Shown: piece by piece, positions 26,194 through 35,147 of the stretch
How positions within the stretch are numbered: the first letter of the stretch is position 1
Layout of the letters: every line of letters starts with the position of its first letter
Assembly: GCA_964370375.1 (NCBI GenBank)
Contig: CAYJIX010000005.1
Location: 1 to 64,000 of the forward strand
Length of the DNA stretch: 64,000 bases
Direction of reading: 5' to 3'
Source of the DNA: CAYJIX01 sp964370375
GTDB taxonomy: Bacteria; Desulfobacterota; Desulfovibrionia; Desulfovibrionales; Desulfovibrionaceae
The notes under the pieces: model-generated
Told to the model about the DNA's origin: nothing
The model's database searches: none
What the model saw: only the letters and a program-made list of their open reading frames with translations
Made by a program: the position numbers and the translations under genes

Positions 26194-27528
26194 TTAAACC
26201 AAATCTGGCATTGATTGTGCCATTGCCTTGTCCACGAGGGCTGCAGATTGTGCACTGCCGCCAAGCCTTGGGTTGAGCCAATGCCTAAAATCTTTTTGTA
26301 CGCTTTCGCGCGTTAAAGGATTTTGCATCTGCGCTGTCAAAACTTGCACCAAGGATGTTGCATCATGGCAGGTTACCAAAAGGCTCTTTGTTCGCAAATT
26401 TTGTTCAGTTTCATCCCCAATAGCCCATGAAAAATTGTCAATATATGGCCCCACACAGGGAACAAGCCCTGCCTCTAAAGCTTCAAGGAAGTTTTGCCCC
26501 CCTAACGGTGCAAGGCTTCCTCCCACAAAAACAGCATCAGCAATAGCATAGGTTTGGGAAAGTTCGCCAAACGTATCCCAAAGCACAATATGCCCACACG
26601 GTGCCGTATTTTGTTCGGTAAGGGTTGATCGTAATACTGTTGGCAGGGCTTTTTCTTGCAACATTTCAAGCCACGCCTTCACACGGTGCATGTGCCGCGG
26701 CACCAAAAGAATAGATGCCGCAGGCTGTGTTTTGTAAAGCGTTGTTAAGGCTTCCAAAATGATGGCTTCTTCTTCTTGCCGTACAGAAGCAAAAAGGATG
26801 CGTTTTTCTGCTGCAAATAGGCCTAGAAGCGTGTTGTCTTGTGGCGTAGAAACATGTGGCAGGGCGCGATCAAACTTGATATTGGGCGTTACCTCAATAT
26901 CAGGGGACTGACCAAAAACCTTGGCAAAACGTTCTCTGTCATCCTTTGCCATGGCACGTATGCAACAAGGGGCAACAGCGTGCCAAAACCCGGGAACGAT
27001 TTTTTCAAGGATTGTATAGCCGCGCAAACTTTTGGCAGTCATGCGTCCATTTAATACCATAACAGGAACTTTGCAGCGCGTGCAGGCCAACAGTAAACCC
27101 GGCCATAGCTCTGTTTCAAAAAGCACCATAAGCTTTGGCCTTGTCATGCGCATGGCTTTGTACATGTTTTTTGGCAGATCAAGGGGAAAAAGGGCAAGCT
27201 GGATATGCATGTCTGAACGTTCGTTTTCAAGCGAGCTTTTCATACCTTGCAAAACTTCAAGCCCTTGCCGTGTCCACGTGGTTACAAGGATGCGCAAAGG
27301 GGCATCATGGCGAACCTGCAGGCGTTGTAAAACTTCCCACACCAAATACGCTTCACCGCCAGAGGCTGCTTGCAGCCATATGTCACATGGTTTTGCCCAA
27401 TTGTCAGGAACAAGGCGTAGTGCAAAACCGTCACGCAAGCGTTTATGCCGCCGCAAAAAAACCTTACTAAGGTTCCATAAAAGCCCGTACATGCGTGCAA
27501 AAACAATGTGCCTAAATTGTAAAGACAT
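26194..27528 (-). CDS. waaA: 3-deoxy-D-manno-octulosonic acid (Kdo) transferase
   Basis: The enzyme transfers Kdo from CMP-Kdo to lipid A precursor at the inner membrane. The N-terminal membrane anchor (about 1-25) is followed by DIWLQAASGGEAYLVWEVL, containing the catalytic Glu region, and FETELWPGLLLACTRCKVPVM plus NGRMTAKSLRGY, all WaaA hallmarks. A C-terminal donor domain carries FVGGSLAPLGGQNFLEALEAG. Length 444 is typical. It starts 6 nt after ddl in a three-gene minus-strand operon. Confidence 0.94.
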   Translation of the reverse strand: MSLQFRHIVFARMYGLLWNLSKVFLRRHKRLRDGFALRLVPDNWAKPCDIWLQAASGGEAYLVWEVLQRLQVRHDAPLRILVTTWTRQGLEVLQGMKSSLENERSDMHIQLALFPLDLPKNMYKAMRMTRPKLMVLFETELWPGLLLACTRCKVPVMVLNGRMTAKSLRGYTILEKIVPGFWHAVAPCCIRAMAKDDRERFAKVFGQSPDIEVTPNIKFDRALPHVSTPQDNTLLGLFAAEKRILFASVRQEEEAIILEALTTLYKTQPAASILLVPRHMHRVKAWLEMLQEKALPTVLRSTLTEQNTAPCGHIVLWDTFGELSQTYAIADAVFVGGSLAPLGGQNFLEALEAGLVPCVGPYIDNFSWAIGDETEQNLRTKSLLVTCHDATSLVQVLTAQMQNPLTRESVQKDFRHWLNPRLGGSAQSAALVDKAMAQSMPDLV

Positions 27529-27534
27529 GATGTG

Positions 27535-28494
27535 TTATGCCGATAACGTAGAGGATGAAGGGGATGTGCCATGCTTTTGCGCATGTTTTTCCATGGCCAT
27601 GTGTAACAGCATTTCCACAAAATCAGGATAGGCAATCCCTATGGCGGCAGCTTCTTTAGGAATTAAACTGGCGTTGGTCATGCCCGGAAGGGTGTTTGTT
27701 TCAAGGATAAACAAAGCGCCGTCTTGACGTACAATAAAGTCTGTTCGGCTATAGCCAAAAAGGCCAAGGGTTTCATGGGCAGCAATGGCCATCTGCTGGA
27801 TGTTTTGGACAATGGCTTCAGGTAAAGGCGCAGGGCAGATTTCTTCAGCCCCGTTGGCCGTATATTTTTGTTGGTAATCAAAAAAGGAAGTTTTAGGCAC
27901 AATCAGTACAGGAGGCAGGGCTTTGAGGTTTGCCCCATCGCCAAGAACGCCGCAGGTGACCTCTTGCCCTTCAACGAGTGGTTCGATGAGCACTTCTTGG
28001 CCTTGAGCAAAGATGCTTTCAAGGGCGTTGTGCAGCTCTTCTTTATTTTCCACGCGGAAAAGGTGCAGGCTTGACCCGCCGGTGTTGGATTTGACAAACA
28101 GGGGAAAGGATAGCTTTGGACTCCAGTCATCTGAAGGCATTGTCGGTAAAAAATGCCAGTCAGGCGTAGGGAGTTTTGCATGACGCAAAAGAATTTTTGA
28201 GGCCGCTTTGTTAAGGGCTAAAAACGAGCCTGCAGGATCGCTCCCCTGATAGGGTAAGCCAAGTTTGTCCAGCATGGCTTGCACTAAACCATCTTCGCCC
28301 GGTGTGCCGTGCAGATTGATAAAGGCCACGTCATGATTTGCAGCCAAAGCAGGCAGATTGACAAATTCATTGGAAAGATCGGCAACAGTGACCTGATGCT
28401 GTAAAGAGCGCAAAGCCACTGCAATTTGTTCGGCACCTTTGAGCGAAACTTCTCGCTCAGAAGACCAACCGCCCGTCAACAAGAGAACACGCAT
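27535..28494 (-). CDS. ddl: D-alanine--D-alanine ligase
   Basis: This ATP-grasp enzyme forms D-Ala-D-Ala for peptidoglycan. It begins MRVLLLTGGWSSEREVSLKG (the family GGxSxEREVSL motif) and includes LHGTPGEDGLVQAMLDKLG, the ATP-site VKSNTGGSS and the Mg-binding ILETNTLPGMTNASLIP. The start at 28494 is preferred. It lies inside the 3' end of the upstream HD gene (38-bp overlap). An earlier TTG-type extension is unlike the family. Confidence 0.96.
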   Translation of the reverse strand: MRVLLLTGGWSSEREVSLKGAEQIAVALRSLQHQVTVADLSNEFVNLPALAANHDVAFINLHGTPGEDGLVQAMLDKLGLPYQGSDPAGSFLALNKAASKILLRHAKLPTPDWHFLPTMPSDDWSPKLSFPLFVKSNTGGSSLHLFRVENKEELHNALESIFAQGQEVLIEPLVEGQEVTCGVLGDGANLKALPPVLIVPKTSFFDYQQKYTANGAEEICPAPLPEAIVQNIQQMAIAAHETLGLFGYSRTDFIVRQDGALFILETNTLPGMTNASLIPKEAAAIGIAYPDFVEMLLHMAMEKHAQKHGTSPSSSTLSA

Positions 28495-29080
28495 GAATGG
28501 GCCACTCCAATTGCGCCGCAAGGGCGTTTTCAATTTGCACACCAAGGACATGTCCACGTTGAATCACTTGGCGTGCTCGTTCAGAAACCGTATATCGTTT
28601 AAGAAGGTCGGTATACCGCACATCTAGGGAAACGCAGCTGTCATGAAGGATGCGTTTATCCGCATAATTCACAAAAAAAACCGGATGACAAAGGTTGTCC
28701 GGTAACGAATGTGCCCACTCCACATGGTACAACACCATTTGAGCAAGCAAAGGGTTGCCTGTTTTTTGTAGAACCCATGACGCTCCAATTTGCGCGTGGC
28801 TACCACCATGATGGATGCAATAGGTTTTTGCCAAATCATGAAGAAAACCACCTGCATATGTCAACGGTACACAATCTGAAGCCACAAGGCCGCGATCTAC
28901 TGCACGCTGAGCAAGGCCGGCTGCAAATTCAGCCACAAGGCGGCAATGCTCTTGAATATGCGAAAACGTTCCGTAATCCGCATGCAAGGCGCGGCAGTCA
29001 GATTCATCCGGAATTGGATACCTTGAAAAATCAAGATTTTGTGTACATAGCATGGCGCACATCGTATGGGCTGTCAGCAC
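28457..29080 (-). CDS. HD-domain phosphohydrolase
   Basis: The 207-residue protein shows the HD pattern: His in HIQEHCRLVAEFAAGLA, the metal pair in GGFLHDLAKT, a later His in GGSHAQIGASWVL, and an Asp in NYADKRI. Such single-domain HD proteins hydrolyse phosphate esters or nucleotides, but no substrate is evident. It overlaps the start of ddl by 38 bp, so it is translationally linked to ddl and waaA. The first ATG is assumed; no clear ribosome site was found. Confidence 0.85.
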   Translation of the reverse strand: MLTAHTMCAMLCTQNLDFSRYPIPDESDCRALHADYGTFSHIQEHCRLVAEFAAGLAQRAVDRGLVASDCVPLTYAGGFLHDLAKTYCIHHGGSHAQIGASWVLQKTGNPLLAQMVLYHVEWAHSLPDNLCHPVFFVNYADKRILHDSCVSLDVRYTDLLKRYTVSERARQVIQRGHVLGVQIENALAAQLEWPIHACSLVDGRLVF

Positions 29081-29210
29081 AGCCGCTTGGGCTTCATGTG
29101 TTCTTATTCACAAATTTATGTACCACTCGAGAAAAGAAGGTGCAAGTGCTATTTCGTTAGGGCTCTTTCGTCATGCTTGTGTAGAATTGATTATATGGGC
29201 ACGATACCGA

Positions 29211-31067
29211 TCAGGTACGCCTGTTACGGTTTTGCTTTGGAGGTTTTATCTCTGTACGGTTGAGCAAAATATCGTGTTGTTTGCGGCGTTCTGCATCGCT
29301 TTTGGCAACATATAATGGGCGACCATCCGGGGCCGTTTGGGCATGAAACATGGCTGTGGCTACAGTGCCTGGTGTTGGGATAAAGGCTTGGACTTGTTTT
29401 GGCGACCAGTGCCGCTTATAAAGCCAATGGGCAAGTTCGCGCATATGCTCGTTAGTGCAGCCGGGAAACGCGCTCATAAGGTAAGGTATCACATATTGTT
29501 CCTTACCGTGGGCGCGTGAATAGTTGACAAAGGCGGCTAAAAACGCGTCAAAGGCGGCCATGCTTGGCTTGCGCATAAGCTGCAACACCTCAGCAGAAAT
29601 GTGCTCCGGTGCTATTTTAAGCTGTCCGCCTGTAAATTCGCCGGCATAAGCTTCAAGGGCCTTGCCATTGCAAAGGGCCATGTCAAAGCGTACACCGCTT
29701 GCCACGCGCACATGCTTAATGCCTTCAAGGGCTTGGACGTCGCGCAACAGCTGCACGCACGCGTCTTGTTTAGCAGCAAAATGTGTACATATTTTAGGAA
29801 ACAAGCAGCTTGTACGGGTGCAGGCCTTGTTTTCGGGAAGTTGGCATTGGGTGCCCCACATGTTGGCACTTGGCCCGCCAATATCAGAAATGGATCCGTT
29901 AAAGGTGTGCGATGCTGCCATACGTTGTGCCTCACGAAGGATTGACGCGCGCGATCGAGAGGCTATGCGTCGCCCTTGATGAAGAGCTAGGGAGCAAAAC
30001 GAGCATCCACCGCCACAACCACGATGGGTGGTGATGCTGTTTACAATCATGTCCGCTGCCGGAATAGGTTTGGTATAACCTGGATGGGGGAGCCGTGAGA
30101 AGGGCAGGTCATAGAGCGCGTCCATCTCTACTGTGGTCAAACGTTGTGCAGGCGGTTGTACTATCAAGGTGCCGTCTGCGCCATGGGGCTGCACAAGGCA
30201 ACGCAGGCCAAGATGGTTTTCTTTTTCCATAAGCACAGCGGCCTGAAGGAGGGCTTTGGGGTTTTGCGCAATCTCGTGCCAAGAGGGCATTGGGACAGCT
30301 TTTTGGGGAAAAACAGTACCCTGCAAAGCCATATGGGCTGTGCCTAAAATATCACCCCAAACAGTGGCAGGCGTGGGCCACCAGGTGCTGTCTTGACCAA
30401 TAGTTTCTACAAGCACATCAACGCGCCTTGCCGCCTCAACAAGCGCTCTTTCGCCCATGCCGTAAATAATAAGGTCAGGGCTTGCCTCAACAAGGAGCGA
30501 TGGTCTGATACTTTTTGACCAAAAATCATAATGCACCGCGCGGCGCAACGAGGCCTCAATGCCGCCTGCAAGGATCCATAGGTTAGGAAACGCTTTACGC
30601 AGCAATTGGGAATACACTGTCACAGCACGGTCAGGGCGTTTGCCTGCCTTGCCCCCGGGGGTATAGGCGTCATCCCTCCTGATTTTGCGAAACGCCGTGT
30701 AATGCGCCAACATGGAATCAATGGCCCCGGCACTGACCCCTGCAAAAAGCTTTGGGCGACCCATGACGGTTACGCTTGCAGGGTCAGAATGATTTGGCTG
30801 GGCAATAATGCCGGTACGAAATCCATGAGCCACAAGGAGCCTGCCCAAAAGGGCCACGGCAAAGGTTGGATGATCAACATACGCGTCGCCAGAAACAAGC
30901 AAAATATCAAGCTCATCCCATCCTAAAGCCAGCATATCAGCCTTGCTCATGGGTAAAAACGGCGGCTGCTCAAGGGGGGTGCGGCATTGCACCTCTTGCC
31001 AAAAAGGCAGGTCATCATGAGAGGCATGGCTTTTGGGAGGGGCAAATAAAGGCATGGACTGGTTCAT
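29211..31067 (-). CDS. ygiQ: YgiQ family radical SAM protein
   Basis: The 618-residue protein has the UPF0313 layout. The N-terminal segment FLPMSKADMLALGWDELDILLVSGDAYVDHPTF is characteristic. The radical SAM cluster is CGGGCSFC in HRGCGGGCSFCSLALHQGR, and the C-terminal part ends with the usual VQAFIPTPGTVATAM. The reaction of YgiQ is not established. Its ATG overlaps the stop of the upstream EamA transporter by 4 bp, so the two are coupled. Confidence 0.93.
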   Translation of the reverse strand: MNQSMPLFAPPKSHASHDDLPFWQEVQCRTPLEQPPFLPMSKADMLALGWDELDILLVSGDAYVDHPTFAVALLGRLLVAHGFRTGIIAQPNHSDPASVTVMGRPKLFAGVSAGAIDSMLAHYTAFRKIRRDDAYTPGGKAGKRPDRAVTVYSQLLRKAFPNLWILAGGIEASLRRAVHYDFWSKSIRPSLLVEASPDLIIYGMGERALVEAARRVDVLVETIGQDSTWWPTPATVWGDILGTAHMALQGTVFPQKAVPMPSWHEIAQNPKALLQAAVLMEKENHLGLRCLVQPHGADGTLIVQPPAQRLTTVEMDALYDLPFSRLPHPGYTKPIPAADMIVNSITTHRGCGGGCSFCSLALHQGRRIASRSRASILREAQRMAASHTFNGSISDIGGPSANMWGTQCQLPENKACTRTSCLFPKICTHFAAKQDACVQLLRDVQALEGIKHVRVASGVRFDMALCNGKALEAYAGEFTGGQLKIAPEHISAEVLQLMRKPSMAAFDAFLAAFVNYSRAHGKEQYVIPYLMSAFPGCTNEHMRELAHWLYKRHWSPKQVQAFIPTPGTVATAMFHAQTAPDGRPLYVAKSDAERRKQHDILLNRTEIKPPKQNRNRRT

Positions 31068-31978
31068 GAATACCCCTCTAAAGTAGCGTTTTTTTGCGCG
31101 CTTAAACGTTGTTGCATAAAAGAGCCGGCAATGACAAGCACAAGCCCCATAAAAAAGGTAGTGCCAATGTGTTCCTTAAGGATAAGCTGGAACCAAATCA
31201 ACGATAAAAACGGCGCCAAAAAAATAAGCGTGGCGATATTAGCTGTGGATTTGGTTAACCGCAACGCTGTAAGCCATAGTACAGATGTGATTCCCATTTC
31301 AAAAACACCAATATAGCCAATGCCAAGCCATGTATCCGACGAGGCGTTGAACAAAGCGCCAAGGGAACCTTCAACATGGGCCGCCAAAAAGATACAAGGC
31401 AGAGCAAAAGCCGTATTGATAAACAGATTGACAACAGGATCCACCGTACTGCGCGTATTGGCAATCCAATACAAGGCCCATATGATGGTGCTCAATAAAG
31501 CAAGGCCAATACCCATAAGGTTTGTGTCATGTTCTGTGGCAGTATTGCTTAGGGCAATAACAACAACGCCTCCGTAAGCAACAAGCATGGCAAGGCCTTC
31601 AGCTAAACGGATCTTTTGCTTGAGTAACGGTACAGACAATAGCGAAAGCATAAGCGCCCATGTGTAATTCACAGGTTGGGCAATATGCGCTGGCAAAAGC
31701 TCATAGGCCATGAACAAGATGGTGTAGTATAAAAACGGATTGAGAAGTCCAAGGCCAGCTGCATGTAGAACATCTTTGCGCGGTAGGGCTAAAAGGGCAG
31801 GCCAGCTTTTGCGCACTGTAAGCAGTATGCCAAGCACCACTAAAGACACGAAAGAAGCCCCTGCCAGTAAAGGCAAAGGGGCTATGGTGCGTAAGGTCAG
31901 TTTAAATGCGGTACTTACTGTAGACCATAATGCAACGGCAGTAAGGGCATAGACATAGGCAAGGCGTTGGTTGTTCAT
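31064..31978 (-). CDS. EamA/DMT-superfamily transporter
   Basis: The protein has ten predicted transmembrane helices in two EamA repeats (about 10-140 and 155-295), the drug/metabolite transporter fold usually exporting amino acids or metabolites. It starts MNNQRLAYVYALTAVALWST. A TTG five codons earlier is possible but less likely. An inverted-repeat element lies 23 bp upstream, so its promoter is within or near that element. The substrate is unknown. Confidence 0.88.
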   Translation of the reverse strand: MNNQRLAYVYALTAVALWSTVSTAFKLTLRTIAPLPLLAGASFVSLVVLGILLTVRKSWPALLALPRKDVLHAAGLGLLNPFLYYTILFMAYELLPAHIAQPVNYTWALMLSLLSVPLLKQKIRLAEGLAMLVAYGGVVVIALSNTATEHDTNLMGIGLALLSTIIWALYWIANTRSTVDPVVNLFINTAFALPCIFLAAHVEGSLGALFNASSDTWLGIGYIGVFEMGITSVLWLTALRLTKSTANIATLIFLAPFLSLIWFQLILKEHIGTTFFMGLVLVIAGSFMQQRLSAQKNATLEGYS

Positions 31979-32001
31979 GGCGGCAAACACCAATGTTTAT
32001 A

Positions 32002-32303
32002 GCAGGCTGTTGAAAAAGAACAGTCGGCTGAAAAAGGGCAATCTGCGTCGTCAGATTACCTTTTTCTCGTTGCATGGACTATAGCCAGCTGTCTATTTGC
32101 GTACTTGCTCATGCTTCGCAAACGCAAACGGCTACGCCGCCCTTTGGGTAGCAAGAGTCCTATGCTTCCTCAAGAAAAAGTAATCTTTCTTGCATCTTAC
32201 CCTTTTTGAGCCGACTGCCATACTGACAGCTAGAGGAAAGGGGGATGCTTCCCCTCTTAACATTCATCACTTCATTGTATCCAGCCTGTTTTGAACAGCC
32301 TGC
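32002..32303. mobile_element. Short inverted-repeat element, copy 2, about 302 bp, with nested repeat
   Basis: The ends are GCAGGCTGTTGAAAA (32002) and TTTTGAACAGCCTGC (32289-32303), preceded by TA on the left. Inside is a second inverted pair, CAGTCGGCTGAAAAAGGG (32021-32038), with its complement at about 32200-32218. The 120 bp starting near 32070 (TGTTGCATGGAC ... CCTATGCTTCCT) recur almost unchanged in copy 4, and the right part (GGATACAATGAAGT ... AAGAGGGGA) recurs in copies 1 and 3. No open reading frame of note. It separates eamA from argD. Confidence 0.8.
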
Positions 32304-32343
32304 GCATGATCTGAAAAAAGAATGAAAGTTTTCAATGCTTTTT

Positions 32344-33552
32344 TTATGGACGTTGCACCTTGCGCAAAATGTCTTCAAGGGTATCTGCAAAGGCGTACAT
32401 GTCTTCTTCATCAATGGTTAAAGCAGGTACCAAGCGCAACACCGTATCGTGTGAAAGGTTCAGTACAAAACCGCGTTCAAGCAGGGTATTCCAGACGTCT
32501 TTACCAGGGAAGGCAAGGTCAATACCCAGTAACAATCCCATGCCGCGAACTTCCTTGATGGTGCCCGGGAGCGTGTCTTGAATTTGCCGTATCCGTTGCA
32601 TAAAGGCATTGCCCACGCGAGTTGCCCGTTCAGCCAAATTGTCGCGCACCATGATTTCCACGGTTTTAGCTGCCACAGCCGACACAAGGGCACCTCCGCC
32701 AAAGGTTGTGGCATGGCTCCCCACGGCAAACCCAGCTGATACGGCGTCTGTGGTCAGCATGGCACCCATGGGTAAACCGTTGGCTAAGGCTTTGGCACAG
32801 GTCAACACATCAGGCAAAATATCAAAGTTTTGGAAGCTCCAAAATTTCCCTGTGCGGCAAAGTCCTGCTTGCACATCGTCCACCATGAGCAAAATGCCTT
32901 TATCACGGCAAATGGCTTCAAGGCCTTTGGCGTATTCCTTTGTCATGGGGCGAACGCCGCCTTCACCTTGCACCATTTCCACCAAAAGAGCTGCTGTTTT
33001 AGGCGTGATGGCTTTTTCAAGTGCTTCTAAATCCCCCCATGGGATTTGTTTAAATCCAGTGGGAATGGGGGCAAAGCCGTTTTGAAAACGCGCTTGGCCT
33101 GTGGCTGCAACGGTGCCAAGGGTTCGACCATGAAAGGCGTTTTGCAGGGTGATCACTTCATGGGCGTCAACGCCTTTGACTTCCTGCATATAACGTCTGG
33201 CCAGTTTGATGGCGGCTTCGTTGGATTCTGCGCCTGAATTGCAGAAAAACACTTTCCCAAAATGAGCTTGCGCCAGCAGGCGTTCAGCAAGCTCTAACTG
33301 TTCTTGCTGATAAAAAAGGTTGCTCACATGGATGAGCTTGTGGGCTTGAGCTGTCATAACTTCTGCTAATTCTTCATTGCAGTGGCCAAGGCTGGTAACG
33401 GCAATGCCTGATAAAAGGTCAATATATTCCTTGCCTTCTGCGTTATACAGGCGCGAACCTTTGCCGCGTGCCACATCAAGGGGGTAGCGTTGATAGGTGC
33501 GGCAAAGCAGTTGTTCTTCCTTGGCCTTGATCGCTTCAAATGACTGGTTCAT
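32344..33552 (-). CDS. argD: Acetylornithine aminotransferase
   Basis: This class III PLP aminotransferase acts in arginine synthesis (acetylornithine + 2-oxoglutarate) and possibly in lysine synthesis. It has FFCNSGAESNEAAIKLARRY (cofactor phosphate site), FHGRTLG, VDDVQAGLCRTG and the Schiff-base Lys in CAKALANGLPMGA. It has 402 residues from the ATG at 33552, with AAGGAG upstream. The following dut gene is 33 bp away on the same strand, so dut-argD are likely cotranscribed. Confidence 0.94.
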   Translation of the reverse strand: MNQSFEAIKAKEEQLLCRTYQRYPLDVARGKGSRLYNAEGKEYIDLLSGIAVTSLGHCNEELAEVMTAQAHKLIHVSNLFYQQEQLELAERLLAQAHFGKVFFCNSGAESNEAAIKLARRYMQEVKGVDAHEVITLQNAFHGRTLGTVAATGQARFQNGFAPIPTGFKQIPWGDLEALEKAITPKTAALLVEMVQGEGGVRPMTKEYAKGLEAICRDKGILLMVDDVQAGLCRTGKFWSFQNFDILPDVLTCAKALANGLPMGAMLTTDAVSAGFAVGSHATTFGGGALVSAVAAKTVEIMVRDNLAERATRVGNAFMQRIRQIQDTLPGTIKEVRGMGLLLGIDLAFPGKDVWNTLLERGFVLNLSHDTVLRLVPALTIDEEDMYAFADTLEDILRKVQRP

Positions 33553-33585
33553 GTGCAAAAGTCTCCTTAATTTCTGAAAAATAAC

Positions 33586-34101
33586 TTAACGTACTCCGGT
33601 ATGGCCAAAGCCACCGGTGCCACGTGTGGTTGCGTCTAAATGCTGTTTTTGTACAAGCTGTACTTGTGGTGCTATTTGAAACACTATTTGGGCAATGCGT
33701 TCGCCCCTGGCAATTCGTCGTTCTTCATGGGAGGTGTTAAGAATATAGACAAAAATCTCACCACGATAATCAGGGTCAATGACGCCAACCCCTTGAGCAA
33801 CAACAAGCCCATAAACCGCGCCAAGGCCGCTCCTTGAATAGACAAAGGCAGCATAATTTGGTGTGACAGGTTCAAGGGCAATGCCCACAGGAATACGGCG
33901 ACGCTCACCCGGTTGTAAAACTATTTCTTGCTCTCCTATTTCAAAACAGGCTCTAAGGTCAAGACCCACAGAACCAGGGGTTGCATAGGCTAAGCCGTTT
34001 TCTGTGGCAGTCGAATCTGTTGGCGGTTCATATAAACTGAGCGCGTCACGAAAATAGTGGACAAGGATTTGTGGGGGATCTTGTGGTTGTTTGGCATTCA
34101 T
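33586..34101 (-). CDS. dut: dUTP diphosphatase
   Basis: The trimeric dUTPase hydrolyses dUTP to dUMP. The conserved motifs are in order: GSVGLDLRA (1), SRSGLGAVYGLVVAQGVGVIDPDYRGEI (2-3), ARGERIAQIVFQ (4) and RGTGGFGHTG (5). At 171 residues it has a somewhat long N-terminus (about 40 residues before motif 1). A copy of the short inverted-repeat element lies immediately upstream. Confidence 0.95.
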   Translation of the reverse strand: MNAKQPQDPPQILVHYFRDALSLYEPPTDSTATENGLAYATPGSVGLDLRACFEIGEQEIVLQPGERRRIPVGIALEPVTPNYAAFVYSRSGLGAVYGLVVAQGVGVIDPDYRGEIFVYILNTSHEERRIARGERIAQIVFQIAPQVQLVQKQHLDATTRGTGGFGHTGVR

Positions 34102-34118
34102 GAGATACTATCCTTTTA

Positions 34119-34308
34119 GCAGGTTGCCATAAAAGCACCATCTACTGCTTCAGTGGCACATTGTAATCGAGTCATGGGGGGAACCCCACACCTACTTGGG
34201 CACTCACAGTCTTTATAGCCATAAGGCTTTACAACCCAAGTAGGTGTGGGCCAACTCCCCTCGTAAAATTCACCACTTCATTGTGTCTGGCACTTTTTGA
34301 ACAGCCTG
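34119..34308. mobile_element. Short inverted-repeat element, copy 3, about 190 bp, degenerate left end
   Basis: The right end CACTTTTTGAACAGCCTG matches copy 1 with its inner neighbour ATTGTGTCTGGCA. The left end GCAGGTTGCCATAAAAGCACC (34119) is a diverged form. The interior contains a 17-bp-class hairpin, CCCACACCTACTTGGG (34188-34203) with its complement near 34237-34251. It is non-coding, sits between divergent dut and thiE, and probably carries or displaces their promoters. Confidence 0.65.
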
Positions 34309-34405
34309 TGGAAGCTGATATACTGAGGAATTTATCAAAATTTTATTGAAACAGACCTATCATACGCAAGGTCATATATTTGTACAAGTAGAAAGAGAGG
34401 CACCT

Positions 34406-35050
34406 ATGTCACGTCGTTTACCCGGTATTGGAGAAGACAACTCGTTATACGCCATTACTGATGCAAAGCTCAGTTGTGGGCGTTCTACCATGGAAGTGGT
34501 AGAAGCCTTGCTTGATGCAGGTATCACCATCATCCAGTACCGTGAAAAAAAGAAGTCCGGCAGCATAATGCTGGAAGAATGTATGGCCATAAAAGAGCGC
34601 ACCAAAGCAGCCAATGCGTGTTTTATCGTTAACGATCATATAGACTTGGCATTGTTATGTGAGGCTGACGGTGTTCATGTGGGACAAGATGATATTCCTG
34701 TAGAGCAGGTGCGCCGCCTTGTGGGGCCGGACATGTTGATAGGGCTTTCCACACACAGCCCTGAGCAAGCCATGGCTGCTGTAAAGGTTGGCGCAGATTA
34801 TATTGGCGTTGGGCCGCTTTATGCCACCCAAACGAAGGAAGACGTTTGCGCACCAGTGGGATTAAGCTATCTTGACTGGGTAGTGGCGAATATTGCTTTG
34901 CCGCATGTGGCCATTGGCGGCATCAAAACACACAATGTCCAAGAAGTTGTCCGCCATGGCGCAAAATGCTGTGCGCTGGTTTCTGAATTTGTTGGCGCAG
35001 CGGATATTGCTGCCACAGTTAAGGCTGTTCGTGGTGCCATGAAGGGATAA
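34406..35050 (+). CDS. thiE: Thiamine-phosphate synthase
   Basis: The TIM-barrel enzyme joins hydroxymethylpyrimidine diphosphate to thiazole phosphate. The family motifs are YAITD, QYREKKKSG, FIVNDHIDLALLCEADGVHVGQDD, and VGPLYATQTKED with PHVAIGGI. The start at 34406 has AGAGAGG eight bases upstream and gives 214 residues. An earlier ATG (34346) is not supported. I looked for a TPP riboswitch in the leader and did not find the conserved CTGAGA/ACC-TGATCTGG pair. Confidence 0.93.
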   Translation: MSRRLPGIGEDNSLYAITDAKLSCGRSTMEVVEALLDAGITIIQYREKKKSGSIMLEECMAIKERTKAANACFIVNDHIDLALLCEADGVHVGQDDIPVEQVRRLVGPDMLIGLSTHSPEQAMAAVKVGADYIGVGPLYATQTKEDVCAPVGLSYLDWVVANIALPHVAIGGIKTHNVQEVVRHGAKCCALVSEFVGAADIAATVKAVRGAMKG

Positions 35051-35147
35051 GAGCGGTCATGAAAAATGCTTTTACTTCAAATGCTTAGAACGCGCCGTGT
35101 TGTCTATGCCAAAACGCTGCTGTTTTGAGTGAGTAATAAAACCGCTT

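Noticed and set aside
34309..34405. TPP riboswitch before thiE
   Set aside because: The conserved thi-box sequences are absent; the leader is short and partly formed by the end of a repeat element.
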